From contig NZ_JAIMJA010000005.1 of NCBI RefSeq assembly GCF_021295315.1, positions 1 to 64,000 of the forward strand: a stretch of DNA of 64,000 bases, read 5' to 3'. This DNA is from Motilimonas cestriensis (GTDB taxonomy: Bacteria > Pseudomonadota > Gammaproteobacteria > Enterobacterales > CBDFNC01). Under the pieces are notes generated by a model, which had not been told where the DNA came from, searched no databases, and saw nothing but the letters and a program-made list of their open reading frames with translations. Below are positions 27,739 to 37,023 of the stretch, one piece after another (position 1 is the first letter of the stretch; each line of letters opens with the position of its first letter). Position numbers and translations under genes: made by a program.

Positions 27739-30063
27739 ATGAAAAAAATGAAAGTCTGGTCGCAGTTTTATGTTTCATACTTAACCCGCTTAGGTATCTT
27801 TAAATTCAGTTTAATGATGGCTACTTGTCTGATTTTGTTGGCGCTTTTTGTACAAATTGCCGTCACTCTATTTTTGTCGGGAGAGGTTAAGCAAATAGAC
27901 CTGATCCGCTCGGTATTTTTTGGCCTGTTAATTGCGCCATGGGCAATATACTTTTTTTCAGCCGTAGTGGATCAATTGGAGCTGGCACGAAAGAAATCAA
28001 GTCTGATGGTAAAAAAACTGCAACAGATGCGCGAGCGAGACCTAGAGCGCGCCCAAGAGTTAACCCAAACTATCGAACAAATGCATCAAGAATTTGAGCA
28101 GCGTAAAAAAGCAGAGCGCGCTCGCAGCGCGGCGATGACTGAATTAGAAAACGAAATAAAGCAGCGCGAAGAAGCGCAGCGCACTTTAGAAGATAAAACG
28201 GCATTACTGCGCTCATTTATTGATAGCTCGCCGGACTTAGTTTACTACCGCAGTGAAGATGGCTGCTTTTCAGGCTGTAACAAAGCAGTCGAAGAGCTCA
28301 CGGGCCGCACCGAATCGCAATTAATCGGCCTCACGCCAAGAGATGTTTATCGCTCTGATATCGCTGAGAAAATAATTGAAACCGACGCCGCCGTATTTGA
28401 ATCTAACGAGCCTCTTACCTACGAGCAATGGTTGGAATTTCCATCAGGTCGCAAAGCAAACTTTGAATTAAGTAAGGTGCCTTTTTTTGATCAAAAAGGT
28501 AAACGTTTAGGCTTATTGGGCTTTGGTCGCGATATCACCGAGCGCAAAAAATACGAAGAAAAACTTGAGAAAGCCAGTCGTGATAAAACCACCTTTATCT
28601 CCACCATTAGCCACGAACTGCGCACGCCCCTCAATGGCATTGTTGGCTTAAGCCGCATGCTGCTCGATGGCGAGCTTAGTCAGCAGCAACGTAAGTACCT
28701 TAAAACCATTCATGTTAGTGCCACCACCCTAGGCAATATTTTTAACGATATTATTGATTTAGATAAGCTGGATCGAAAGCGTTTAGAAATCGTCAAGCAG
28801 CCGCTCAATTTTCATGACTTTGTTTCAGATTTAGAAAGCTTGGCGCATATCCAAGCGCAGCAAAAAAATCTTTATCTAGCTTGTGAAAATGCGCCTAATC
28901 TACCGGATTATATCGAAGCCGATGGTACCCGTTTACGCCAAGTAATGTGGAACTTGATCAGCAATGCGGTCAAATTTACCGATCAGGGGCGCGTTGATAT
29001 TCGTGTCAGTTCGATGGCATTAGGTGAAGATAAAGCGCGTATTCGCATGGAAGTACAAGATTCAGGTATCGGCATACCGGAAGATCAAATTAAGAAAATA
29101 TTCTCGATGTATTATCAGGTTAAAGGCACCAAGCAAGCCACCGGAACCGGTATCGGGCTAGCGGTGTCACATAAGCTAGTGAGCGCGATGGGCGGTGAAA
29201 TATTAGTGACCAGTGAGCTGGGCAAAGGCTCAGTGTTTGCGGTTGAGCTGACAGTTGATGTACCGAAAACACTTAATGAGTTAAGTGAGCAAGTTAAGGC
29301 CTTGCCCAATCTCGATATTTTGCTGGTGGAAGACGTCGAGCTGAATGTCACCGTTGCCAAAGCATTACTGGAAAAATTGGGTCATCAAGTCTCGGTCGCC
29401 ATGACCGGGCAAGCGGCATTAGATATGGCAGAGCAGCATGCTTATCAACTCATTTTACTCGATATTCAATTACCCGACTTCAGTGGTTTTGAAGTAGTGG
29501 CTAAATTGCGCGATCGTTTTGGCGACGATCTATGCCCTGTGGTAGCACTGACCGCCAATGTGATTAATGATCGAACGGAATATTTTGAACAAGGCATGGA
29601 CGATGCCATTAGTAAACCCCTTAGTGTGGAAGCGGTTGCCGCCATGGTGAGTGAGCTATTCGCACATGAGCCTTTACCGGTTGCTGTTCATCGCCATGAT
29701 CACGTTGAAGTAAAGCTGGAAACCTTATTAGATACTGAAATGCTGGGTGACTTTTTAGGCGCGGTGGGTAAGCCAACGCTTATTTCAAGTGTGGCTTTGT
29801 TTGAAAAATTAATGCCTGAATACTTGGCCGTCTTAGAGTCAAACCTCATCGCCCGCGATCAAGACGGCATTGTCAATGAAGCGCACAAAATCAAAGGCGC
29901 CGCTGGCTCGATCGGTTTAAAACGCTTACGTGAGCTGGCGCAAAAGGCGCAATCGCCTGACTTGCCCGCGTGGTGGGATAACATTGACGACTGGGTTGAA
30001 AAACTTAAGCGCGAATACCCAGCCAACGTTGAGCACTTGTATGAATGGATTGAGCAGCAATGA
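27739..30063 (+). CDS. arcB: Hybrid sensor histidine kinase ArcB (redox/aerobic respiration control)
   Basis: The protein has 774 residues, nearly the E. coli length. Two membrane helices (about 23-47 and 58-77) are followed by a coiled-coil linker, a PAS domain (about 155-275), a histidine kinase with His292 in TISHELRTPLNG, ATPase boxes ending in TGIGLAVSHKLV, a receiver with Asp575 (LILLDIQLPD) and an HPt with His716 (EAHKIKGAAGS). All phosphorelay residues sit within one position of the E. coli numbers. Of the two E. coli redox cysteines, 180 is kept but 241 is Asn here, while Cys176 is additional. ArcA is elsewhere. The stop overlaps the next gene by four bases. Confidence 0.96.
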   Translation: MKKMKVWSQFYVSYLTRLGIFKFSLMMATCLILLALFVQIAVTLFLSGEVKQIDLIRSVFFGLLIAPWAIYFFSAVVDQLELARKKSSLMVKKLQQMRERDLERAQELTQTIEQMHQEFEQRKKAERARSAAMTELENEIKQREEAQRTLEDKTALLRSFIDSSPDLVYYRSEDGCFSGCNKAVEELTGRTESQLIGLTPRDVYRSDIAEKIIETDAAVFESNEPLTYEQWLEFPSGRKANFELSKVPFFDQKGKRLGLLGFGRDITERKKYEEKLEKASRDKTTFISTISHELRTPLNGIVGLSRMLLDGELSQQQRKYLKTIHVSATTLGNIFNDIIDLDKLDRKRLEIVKQPLNFHDFVSDLESLAHIQAQQKNLYLACENAPNLPDYIEADGTRLRQVMWNLISNAVKFTDQGRVDIRVSSMALGEDKARIRMEVQDSGIGIPEDQIKKIFSMYYQVKGTKQATGTGIGLAVSHKLVSAMGGEILVTSELGKGSVFAVELTVDVPKTLNELSEQVKALPNLDILLVEDVELNVTVAKALLEKLGHQVSVAMTGQAALDMAEQHAYQLILLDIQLPDFSGFEVVAKLRDRFGDDLCPVVALTANVINDRTEYFEQGMDDAISKPLSVEAVAAMVSELFAHEPLPVAVHRHDHVEVKLETLLDTEMLGDFLGAVGKPTLISSVALFEKLMPEYLAVLESNLIARDQDGIVNEAHKIKGAAGSIGLKRLRELAQKAQSPDLPAWWDNIDDWVEKLKREYPANVEHLYEWIEQQ

Positions 30064-30719
30064 ATCAAGACGCTCATGTTAAGAAAGAAACAGTGATCTT
30101 ATTGCATGGTTTAGTGAGAACGCCGCGCTCAATGAATACCATCGCCAAGCACTTGCGCCGTCAAGGTTATCAAGTGGTTAACCTCGGCTACGCTTCGCGC
30201 CAACATGATGTGATGACCCTAGCTAATCAGGTCATGCCACAAGCGTTAGCGCAGTGCCAAGCGGACCACACCATTCATTTTGTCACCCACTCACTAGGCG
30301 GTATTTTGGTGCGGGCATATTTATCCAAGCATAAAATAGAACAATTAGGCCGAGTAGTGATGTTAGCGCCGCCCAATCAAGGCAGTGAGATTGTTGATAA
30401 GCTTGGCCATTTACGCTTATTTAAATGGATTAATGGCGAGGCAGGTTTGCAATTAGGCACCGATGAAATGAGTATGCCTAAGCGACTTGGCGCAGTTGAT
30501 TATGAACTGGGCGTGATTGCGGGCACTCGCAGCGTCAACTTGATTTTGTCGACGTTAATGCCCAGACCTAACGACGGCAAAGTAAGTGTCAGCAGCACTA
30601 AAATTGCGGGTATGAAAGCTCACTTAACGCTGCCAGTCACTCATACCTTTTTGATGACCAATCGACGCGTGCTAACCGCCATTAGTGCTTTTTTAGCCAC
30701 CGGCCTATTTGCTAACTAA
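30060..30719 (+). CDS. Alpha/beta hydrolase, lipase-like, cytoplasmic
   Basis: The protein has 219 residues without a signal peptide. TVILLHGLVRTPRSM forms the oxyanion-loop region, and the nucleophile elbow is THSLGG with Ser78, typical of PGAP1/lipase-type hydrolases. The late PVTHTFLM may supply the catalytic His. The start codon overlaps the arcB stop (ATGA), so translation is coupled to arcB, although a functional link is not known. Substrate unknown; ester or lipid hydrolysis is likely. Confidence 0.82.
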   Translation: MNQDAHVKKETVILLHGLVRTPRSMNTIAKHLRRQGYQVVNLGYASRQHDVMTLANQVMPQALAQCQADHTIHFVTHSLGGILVRAYLSKHKIEQLGRVVMLAPPNQGSEIVDKLGHLRLFKWINGEAGLQLGTDEMSMPKRLGAVDYELGVIAGTRSVNLILSTLMPRPNDGKVSVSSTKIAGMKAHLTLPVTHTFLMTNRRVLTAISAFLATGLFAN

Positions 30720-30769
30720 TATTTACTCGCCCCTTAAATGGGGCAAGAACAACCTTGAGAGCTCGATAG

Positions 30770-31246
30770 ATGTTAAATTTTACTCGTGATGGTCATTGCT
30801 TTAATTTTCGCAGTGCTGCCGTCATTATTGAGCAAGGCCATGTGTTAATTCACCAAGGCATTAATGATGATTTTTGGACCTTACCCGGTGGTCGAGTTGA
30901 ATTTTTAGAATCGGCGCAAGAGACAGTTACCCGTGAGTTGATGGAAGAGCTTGGCATTGTCAGTGACGTTCTCCGGCCATTGTGGCTGGTAGAAAACTTT
31001 TTCGTCGATGGTGAGTTAAAATATCACGAATTAGGGCACTATTTTCTTACCCGATTAAAGCCAGATGTGCCTTTCGATATGAGCGAAGACTTGGTATGTA
31101 TTGAACATGGTGGAAGGCTACGTTTTCGTTGGTTTAAGCTCAGCGAAATAGCCAAAGTGAACTTATATCCCACCTTTTTGAAACAAAGCTTATTAGATTT
31201 GCCGGACACGCCTGAATACTTTACTTGGAATGAACTCGACAAGTGA
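30770..31246 (+). CDS. Nudix hydrolase
   Basis: The protein has 158 residues with a canonical Nudix box from Gly41 (GRVEFLE, seven residues, then RELMEELGI at 55-63), which binds Mg2+ and cleaves nucleoside-diphosphate-linked compounds. The N-terminal FNFRSAAVIIEQG and WTLPGG fit the fold. The substrate cannot be assigned. It overlaps the following pseudouridine synthase gene by four bases (GTGA), so the two are co-translated. Confidence 0.9.
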   Translation: MLNFTRDGHCFNFRSAAVIIEQGHVLIHQGINDDFWTLPGGRVEFLESAQETVTRELMEELGIVSDVLRPLWLVENFFVDGELKYHELGHYFLTRLKPDVPFDMSEDLVCIEHGGRLRFRWFKLSEIAKVNLYPTFLKQSLLDLPDTPEYFTWNELDK

Positions 31247-31989
31247 TATTAGTTGATCAGACTGTAGCCGATGCTCCACTTAATATGCGCTTGGCGCGTT
31301 TTATTGCGCTATCAGGCCACTGCTCTCGTCGCCAAGCATCACGTCATATTGATGCCGGTGAGGTGATGTTCAATGGCCGTATTGCCGAGCACATTGATCA
31401 TGTTCAAACGGGTGATTTGGTGCAGTTAGCAGGGCAAACCTTAACCCTAAAAGCCGCCTTTAGTTATTGGCTATTTAATAAACCTGTTGGCGTGGACTGT
31501 AATTTAAGGGCGCATCACAGCGCCAGTTTATTGCACTTGTTACCCGTTGATGCCGGGCGTATTTACCCAGTAGGGCGGTTAGATAAAGACTCGCACGGTT
31601 TGCTATTACTCACTGATGATGGCGATTTGTGTCAGCGATTAATTCATCCCGATTTTTATCACCCAAAAACCTACTTAGTGCAAGTAGAGCGCGCTTTTGA
31701 TGAGGCGTTTTTACTGGCTATGGCGGCGGGTGTGCAACTAAGAGATGGTTTAACTCGGCACTGCCAAATAAGACGGATCGCCCCGGATCAGTTTGAAATT
31801 GTATTAACCCAAGGGCTCAATCGACAAATTCGCAAAATGGCGCAAATGCTGGGCTATAAGGTGATTGATTTACAGCGCGTGGCGCTGGCAAATTTAACCT
31901 TAGAGGGCTTAGCTTTGGCCGCGTGGCGCCAGCTTTCTGCCCAAGAAGTAGCAAAATTAAAACTCAGCTTGGATATACCTGCGTCTTAA
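31243..31989 (+). CDS. RsuA/RluF-type rRNA pseudouridine synthase
   Basis: The protein has 248 residues from a GTG start. Residues 15-65 are an S4 RNA-binding domain (MRLARFIALSGHCSRRQASR). The catalytic domain has the GRLDKDSHGLLLLTDDGDL motif with the nucleophilic Asp114, then KTYLVQVE and LTQGLNRQIRKMAQMLGY. The N-terminal pattern and the NKPVGVDC strand are closest to RluF, which modifies 23S rRNA at U2604, but RluB/E or RsuA are possible. It is coupled to the Nudix gene. Confidence 0.85.
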   Translation: MILVDQTVADAPLNMRLARFIALSGHCSRRQASRHIDAGEVMFNGRIAEHIDHVQTGDLVQLAGQTLTLKAAFSYWLFNKPVGVDCNLRAHHSASLLHLLPVDAGRIYPVGRLDKDSHGLLLLTDDGDLCQRLIHPDFYHPKTYLVQVERAFDEAFLLAMAAGVQLRDGLTRHCQIRRIAPDQFEIVLTQGLNRQIRKMAQMLGYKVIDLQRVALANLTLEGLALAAWRQLSAQEVAKLKLSLDIPAS

Positions 31990-32078
31990 ACTGTTAACTT
32001 AGCTTCAGTTTCGCTTAAGCCTATTACAAGCGGAAAACATACTATTTTGCTTATCCAGCACTCAGGTAACTTACTATT

Positions 32079-33170
32079 CTAGCTCGATTTCTTGTTATTT
32101 AGTCTTAGAGAGCTAAACACAAAAGCGATTTTCTTGAAATTTTTCGGCTTGGACAAGGGAAGCTCAAAAAATTTGAACGATAGGTATGATAACCCCGAGG
32201 TCAAAAACAGAAATATTAATAGTTTAAATTCCACCGCCAAGGTCAGTTTTCGGCAGAAGGCTAACACTATCATGTGCCCTAAATAGGCGCTGAAGCTAAC
32301 ATTACCCCAAAAAATAAGCAGGCGGCTTTCCATCACTTTTTTTACGATGCCATTACCGTGAACCACTGACACCACTAAAACACAGCTCACCAGAGCCAAT
32401 AGCATAAATTGTTCATGGAATTCGGTTCGTACAACCTCTGCGGAAAATAATTGATTATAAAAACCGGGAGTTAACAAAAAGAAAGCCGACAAACTTGCTA
32501 AGGCGAGGGCATTGAGGGCTAATCGAAGGAAGCGACCGGGATGATGATTAAGGTATTCCGTTAATTGGTGTGAGAGAAAAGCGCAGCCAGAGCCGAGCAC
32601 AAAAATCGGTAAAAAGGGCAGTAAATTAGCGACATACTCAGGTGGAAAAAGCAGCCACCAAGCAACCGAAAATACCATCAAAATGACACTCGTGCGCCAT
32701 ATAGATGTGATTTTATTGAGTAATAAATACGCAATGGGCAGTAAAAAATAATATTGAAATTCGACCGGAATCGTCCAAAAGATGTCTTTGCCGTCGAGTA
32801 AGAATATAGCAGCGACGACGTCATCAAGGGAAATGACCTCTAGTCGCAAGCCAAGGTGCAGGTGGGTAATAAGCCAATATGTGAGTAGTGCAGCGACGAA
32901 AAGGGGATAAATTCGGATTAATCGGCGCAATAAATAACGTTTGACCCACGGCCATAATTGCTCTCTTGTCGGCTGATATTCAATAAATTGTCGCGTTAAC
33001 AGAAAGGCGCTTAATACAAAAAAGAGAAATACCCCATACCGTCCTGCGCCACTGAAGCTTAAAGCGGGATGCAGGCTTAGCCCGACGTTAGATGCATGAG
33101 AGAGCAGTACCAGTAATACGGCAAATCCCCTGATCCCGTTTAACGACTCAACCTTGCTTACTTGATACAT
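32079..33170 (-). CDS. Acyltransferase 3 family membrane protein
   Basis: The protein has 363 residues with about ten transmembrane helices. The hallmark SLNGIRGFAVLLVLLSH lies at 9-25, with the conserved RG and the catalytic-type His25, followed by GVFLFFVLSAFLLTRQ. This family O-acetylates or O-acylates surface sugars such as O-antigen. No SGNH domain is fused. No polysaccharide genes are nearby, so the acceptor is unknown. Monocistronic on the minus strand, convergent with the pseudouridine synthase. Confidence 0.87.
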   Translation of the reverse strand: MYQVSKVESLNGIRGFAVLLVLLSHASNVGLSLHPALSFSGAGRYGVFLFFVLSAFLLTRQFIEYQPTREQLWPWVKRYLLRRLIRIYPLFVAALLTYWLITHLHLGLRLEVISLDDVVAAIFLLDGKDIFWTIPVEFQYYFLLPIAYLLLNKITSIWRTSVILMVFSVAWWLLFPPEYVANLLPFLPIFVLGSGCAFLSHQLTEYLNHHPGRFLRLALNALALASLSAFFLLTPGFYNQLFSAEVVRTEFHEQFMLLALVSCVLVVSVVHGNGIVKKVMESRLLIFWGNVSFSAYLGHMIVLAFCRKLTLAVEFKLLIFLFLTSGLSYLSFKFFELPLSKPKNFKKIAFVFSSLRLNNKKSS

Positions 33171-33503
33171 AACAACTTAGTACGTTTTGCCTACATGGTT
33201 TTAAGCATAGAGTAGATTTCAAGCTTATAGCGCGATTACCGAGAGCCAACCCTCTCGCCTAGTGAGTCGGATAAAGCCATGTTTACGTGTTTTTGGTCAA
33301 TAAAATATAAATTCAGTGTTGACATATTATGTCTTTTAGGTATTGTTTCGCTCTATGCCTTTGTTTAATCAGTTCGTAAAAAATATGGTCGTACAATAAC
33401 ATTAGGCTTTGTGTTTGATAAAAAAATAATAGGGCTAGCCTCTGTAAGGGTTAATTTTTTATCGATAAAGATTCAGTGGATGCAAACAGTTAGGGATAAT
33501 TTG
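33171..33503. other. Gap between acyltransferase and esterase genes
   Basis: No gene is seen in these 333 bases. A sigma70-like promoter, TTGACA at 33319-33324 and TATTGT at 33341-33346 (16-bp spacer), points toward the esterase gene. In-frame codons upstream of 33504 extend the esterase frame to 33411, but that addition lacks a lipoprotein signal and is unlikely to be used. Confidence 0.4.
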
Positions 33504-35087
33504 ATGAAAAATGCATTAAGCACGATGATAACCATGGCCTGTGCGCTGCTTGTTAGCGGTTGCTTTGCCGAAAAAGAAGTGCCGAAACAGCCAACGGTCG
33601 AAACGGTGACCATTACCAGTCCATCTTTGCAAAACAATGTATTACCCATTAAGGCCCAGCGTGAGCTGATTATCTCACTGCCACCCTCTTATCACAGCGA
33701 TAGCAGCAAAACTTATCCCGTGGTGTATTTACTGCACGGATTAGGCGCCAACGCTTATGGTTGGTTTTCTAATATTGGCGGTGAGCCTAATGTTACCAAC
33801 GCGCTGAAAACCTTATACGCGCAGCAGCAAATTAACGAAATGATCATCGTGGTGCCAGACAGTTTTACCGAGCATGCCAAAGGTGGCTGGTATAGCAACT
33901 CAACGTCGGGTGGCAGCTGGGAGGATTACATCCTTAAAGACGTGATACCTTATGTGGAGGCAAACTATCGCACCAATCAACAACGCGGCATCGCCGGCAG
34001 TTCAATGGGTGGCTATGGCGCCCTTAATTTTGCGATTAACTATCCCGAGTTGTTTTCCGGCGTATATGCCATGAGCCCAGCTTTGGTGGGCGAGCATTGG
34101 TTAAGTAACATGAAAACCGATGCGCAACTGGCTGACATTAACGCTGGCTTGTCAAAACCAAAAGATCAATGGAGCTGGTGGGAAACCATTAACTATTCCG
34201 TCGCTTTAGCATTTGCGCCGAGCAATACCGCGCCCTTGTATGCCGAGGTGCCCTTTACCCAGCAAACGGTTGAACGCATCAGCGCCCACAGCATCATGAC
34301 CGCCCTTAATCAGCTGTCGGCCAACCAGCTGGAGAATATCAAAGAGAAAGTGACCGCCATTAAGCTTGATGTGGGTAATAAAGACATAGCTATTCGCGGC
34401 GATCTGCGCGTGCTATCAAGCGAGCTTGAGCAAAAAGGCATTAACGCGTTTTATAGTGAGTATCCGGGCGGCCATGCTGACCGATTAAACTTATTGATTG
34501 AGCAGGAGGTGTTTCAGTTTTTCTCGCAGCATTTTGCCAACGCTTTACCAGCAGAGCCACCAGCGTCACTTGCCGCGATGTCTAACTCGCTGGCGCCTAA
34601 GCCACAAATTGTTGAGTTAGACGCCTTTACCCTGACCGGCATTGCTGCGTCAGGTTATGAAGGCAATCAACAGCTAACCGAGCTGTGGCCACGGGTAAAT
34701 AACTCAGGCATAGATATCAGCACTTGTAACAATAAAGCGGGCATCGGGCTAAGCACCCAAGATCTCTCGGTCTATAACTTCACTAAGTCCAATCAGCTGG
34801 AATATATGGTGGGTTGTGAGCTGCTTCAGGGGGCAAGCTTTCCAGCTTCGTTAGCGAGTGAAACCGTTTCGCGCGAGATCCCGAAAAATACCTACGCCGT
34901 GTTTGAGTTCAAAGGGGTGATGGACAACCGCTATACCGAGTTTTGGCAAGCCATTATGCTCGATTGGTTCCCCAGTTCTGGCTATGACCACACGGGTGGT
35001 TATTTCTTTGAATATTATGGCCCAGAATCTGCGGCCAATAGCGATGAGTCGGTGATGAAGCTTTATTTTCCGATTAAGAAGAAATAA
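33504..35087 (+). CDS. Lipoprotein esterase (esterase D / feruloyl-esterase-like fold) with extra C-terminal domain
   Basis: The protein has 527 residues from 33504. The lipoprotein signal ends LVSGC (Cys20). Residues 50-345 form a putative esterase domain: YPVVYLLHGLGANAYGW, the nucleophile GSSMGG with Ser167, and a late GGHADR for the catalytic His. This is the family of S-formylglutathione hydrolase, feruloyl and tributyrin esterases. The last 180 residues are a separate, unrecognised domain with a cysteine pair, rich in aromatic residues near its end. It is probably outer-membrane anchored and cleaves esters of external substrates. Confidence 0.82.
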   Translation: MKNALSTMITMACALLVSGCFAEKEVPKQPTVETVTITSPSLQNNVLPIKAQRELIISLPPSYHSDSSKTYPVVYLLHGLGANAYGWFSNIGGEPNVTNALKTLYAQQQINEMIIVVPDSFTEHAKGGWYSNSTSGGSWEDYILKDVIPYVEANYRTNQQRGIAGSSMGGYGALNFAINYPELFSGVYAMSPALVGEHWLSNMKTDAQLADINAGLSKPKDQWSWWETINYSVALAFAPSNTAPLYAEVPFTQQTVERISAHSIMTALNQLSANQLENIKEKVTAIKLDVGNKDIAIRGDLRVLSSELEQKGINAFYSEYPGGHADRLNLLIEQEVFQFFSQHFANALPAEPPASLAAMSNSLAPKPQIVELDAFTLTGIAASGYEGNQQLTELWPRVNNSGIDISTCNNKAGIGLSTQDLSVYNFTKSNQLEYMVGCELLQGASFPASLASETVSREIPKNTYAVFEFKGVMDNRYTEFWQAIMLDWFPSSGYDHTGGYFFEYYGPESAANSDESVMKLYFPIKKK

Positions 35088-35133
35088 AGCTGATATTGGT
35101 AACACGTAATTAACCTGAGCTTGGGATAAATAT

Positions 35134-35231
35134 TATCGTATGAATAATCCGCAAAACCGCTGTGAATATGTCCCTATACGCTCTGCGTTTTCATCCCTGA
35201 AAACGAAGCTTTGCTACTCATTCATACGATA
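35134..35231. repeat. Nested inverted repeat element
   Basis: The outer arms TATCGTATGAAT (35134-35145) and ATTCATACGATA (35220-35231) are perfect 12-bp inverted repeats. Inside is a perfect 8-bp hairpin CGTTTTCA/TGAAAACG at 35186-35205 with a four-base loop. No coding frame is present. It lies between the esterase and the next small gene and could be a small dispersed element or an RNA structure. Confidence 0.55.
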
Positions 35232-35303
35232 TTCAATGGTCATGTGCTTAGCCAAAACTAATGTTGATTAAATTGATGATTTTTTTATTGAAGGAAAAAA
35301 ACG

Positions 35304-35669
35304 ATGAAATATCTATACCTAGGGTTATTGTTATTGTCTTTTCAAGCGGTTAGTGGCGATTTTGTTACTTTTTATAACGATGAAAAAGATTGCTCAATAA
35401 AAGAGCTTGGCTATGGTGGCTCTAAGCATGACGCATTGATATTTAAAGGTGAACGTTGGGAAATGAGCGGCATCTCAGGTTGTACTGTGCCTGTTTATAA
35501 AAAGGATTTTGAAGAAAAATTCTCTATCTGCTTTTTAACCGCAATGCGCGTAATGAAAACGGGTGAATGTTCGTTTCGAGGGAATGGGAAGCATCATGGC
35601 GATGATGTCTACTACTTTGCATTTGATGATAAAGAAACCCTGCACTGCGAGTTTAGTTGCATGAAATGA
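35304..35669 (+). CDS. Small secreted cysteine-containing protein
   Basis: The protein has 121 residues with a signal peptide (MKYLYLGLLLLSFQAVSG, residues 1-18). The mature part contains six cysteines (residues 31, 52, 72, 84, 115 and 119), an even number suited to disulfides in the periplasm. No family is recognised. The start has GAAGG upstream (35290-35294). It appears monocistronic. Confidence 0.6.
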   Translation: MKYLYLGLLLLSFQAVSGDFVTFYNDEKDCSIKELGYGGSKHDALIFKGERWEMSGISGCTVPVYKKDFEEKFSICFLTAMRVMKTGECSFRGNGKHHGDDVYYFAFDDKETLHCEFSCMK

Positions 35670-36167
35670 GAACATAGCCATCAACCGAGCGAGATTGTTG
35701 AGGGGCGTATGTAATGGAAATAAATGAACTGGTGAATCCAAAATAGATACGTCTTTTGGTTGGCAAGCTACAACGACGAGCGCGCAAATCTGCTCCGATA
35801 CTCCCTATAAATGGATATTTAATTATTTCTGTTTATTTATACAGTTATAATGGGGTTTGGCTGGTTCTGCCAAGTTTTGGCTCGGTAAATAAAATGCAAA
35901 AGTCTCGCTTTGTTCACATCGAGTTCTTAATTCATTGATATATAATCACAAAAAATATCAGCCCACTGATTTACGGGGGCCAAATTAGGTCTCGGTAATG
36001 TTGAGTCTTGGTTTGTTTTCCTCTTGGATTAGAGTTAACAGTCGATTTATGAGGCTAAAGTTTTGATAAATAATTATTTTAATGGGTTAGGTCTAGACGT
36101 TAGCGTGTGGCTTTGCCAAGAAAAGTGTGTAATACACTGTTAGGTTAAACGGAGGTCTCAACAAGGT
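35670..36167. other. Intergenic stretch without a convincing gene
   Basis: These 498 bases are AT-rich. A 60-codon frame at 35756-35938 has no ribosome binding site and an ordinary composition, so it is not called. GGAGG at 36152-36156 and AAGG at 36162 lead into the next gene. Nothing else was identified. Confidence 0.5.
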
Positions 36168-36587
36168 ATGAATATTTTTCTTATTGCTGCAGGTACATTA
36201 AGTGCAATAGCTGCCATTCTACATTTTGGCTGTATTTATTTTGGTGCATCTTGGTATCGCTTCTTTGGTGCAGGAGAGAAAATGGCGTTGCTTTCTGAGC
36301 AAGGGAGTATAAAACCAACACTCATAACTAGTGGGGTTGCACTAGTTCTCGTAACTTGGTCAATGTATGCGTTTTCTGCTGCTGGGGTTATTTTCAAACT
36401 CCCTTTAATTCGTTTAGCTCTCATATTAATAACGTTAATCTATTTTGTCCGTGGGATAGTTGGTTTCTTCTTTGTAAAGTCACCTATGGGGCGCTCACCT
36501 GAGTTTTGGGTTTGGAGTTCAATTATTTGTTTATCTTTTGGTATTGTTCATCTAGTCGGATTAAAACAGCAATGGCCTAGTTTATGA
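36168..36587 (+). CDS. Four-helix membrane protein of unknown function
   Basis: The protein has 139 residues with four predicted transmembrane helices (near 3-26, 50-70, 78-100 and 112-132). Features are HFGCIYFGASWYRFFGAGE after helix 1 and a short basic loop. I have the impression of a family seen on accessory DNA but cannot name it. The start has GGAGG and AAGG upstream. It lies in a stretch of single, unrelated genes next to cassette-like sequence. Confidence 0.65.
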   Translation: MNIFLIAAGTLSAIAAILHFGCIYFGASWYRFFGAGEKMALLSEQGSIKPTLITSGVALVLVTWSMYAFSAAGVIFKLPLIRLALILITLIYFVRGIVGFFFVKSPMGRSPEFWVWSSIICLSFGIVHLVGLKQQWPSL

Positions 36588-36620
36588 GCATTCACGAAAG
36601 TACATATTATCGGAGGCAGC

Positions 36621-37023
36621 ATGTCACAGGTCCAGGAAGGGTTCTTGTCTCAATAAAGTAGTTCGTAAAATGCCAGAAGACGGCGTCCTTGTGGTTAAGC
36701 GTCTCGCCTTAAAGCAAGAAGAGGCTGAGATACAGTTTGAGCGTGATAGGCATATTGAAGAAGTATTGGCAGGGGTGCAAAGTGCAAATGAAAAGCACAA
36801 TGGTAACCTTGAAGTTCAAGAGATTGAGGTAGTCCCAAATGACTATCCACAACGTGGTCAGGTGATGTCTGCTGCTTTTAAAATTGCAGAGCATGTGCTT
36901 ACCAAAAACATTTATCAAGCGCAGGCTGTCGGAACGCCCTTCCGCTCCTTCGTCGCTACAAGTCGTCCGCAGCTGCGGGCGTTAGTGGGCAAGGAGAGCC
37001 ATGAACCAAGCCATACACTTTAA
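36621..37023 (+). pseudogene. Probable frameshifted small gene
   Basis: A strong SD (GGAGG at 36612-36616) precedes ATG 36621, which reads MSQVQEGFLSQ and stops at 36654. One base later the next frame is open and continues as KVVRKMPEDGVLVVKRLALK through an acidic, helical 117-codon frame (36670-37023). Reading both with one base skipped gives one natural-looking protein, so the gene is probably frameshifted near 36654, or the first part is a short leader. The last 30 codons run through a cassette-like junction and the start of the next gene, so the original C-terminus may be lost. No family recognised. Confidence 0.45.
36981..36988 (+). other. Integron-type core site (cassette 5' boundary)
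   Basis: GTTAGTGG at 36981-36988, preceded by GCGGGC, resembles the right core of an attC site. It lies 12 bp from the next start codon with AAGGAG between, the normal arrangement at the beginning of an integron cassette. Its exact complement CCACTAAC occurs two bases after the stop of the same gene. Confidence 0.4.

Noticed and set aside
35756-35938. 60-codon frame in the gap after the cysteine-containing secreted protein
   Set aside because: No ribosome binding site and no recognisable composition.
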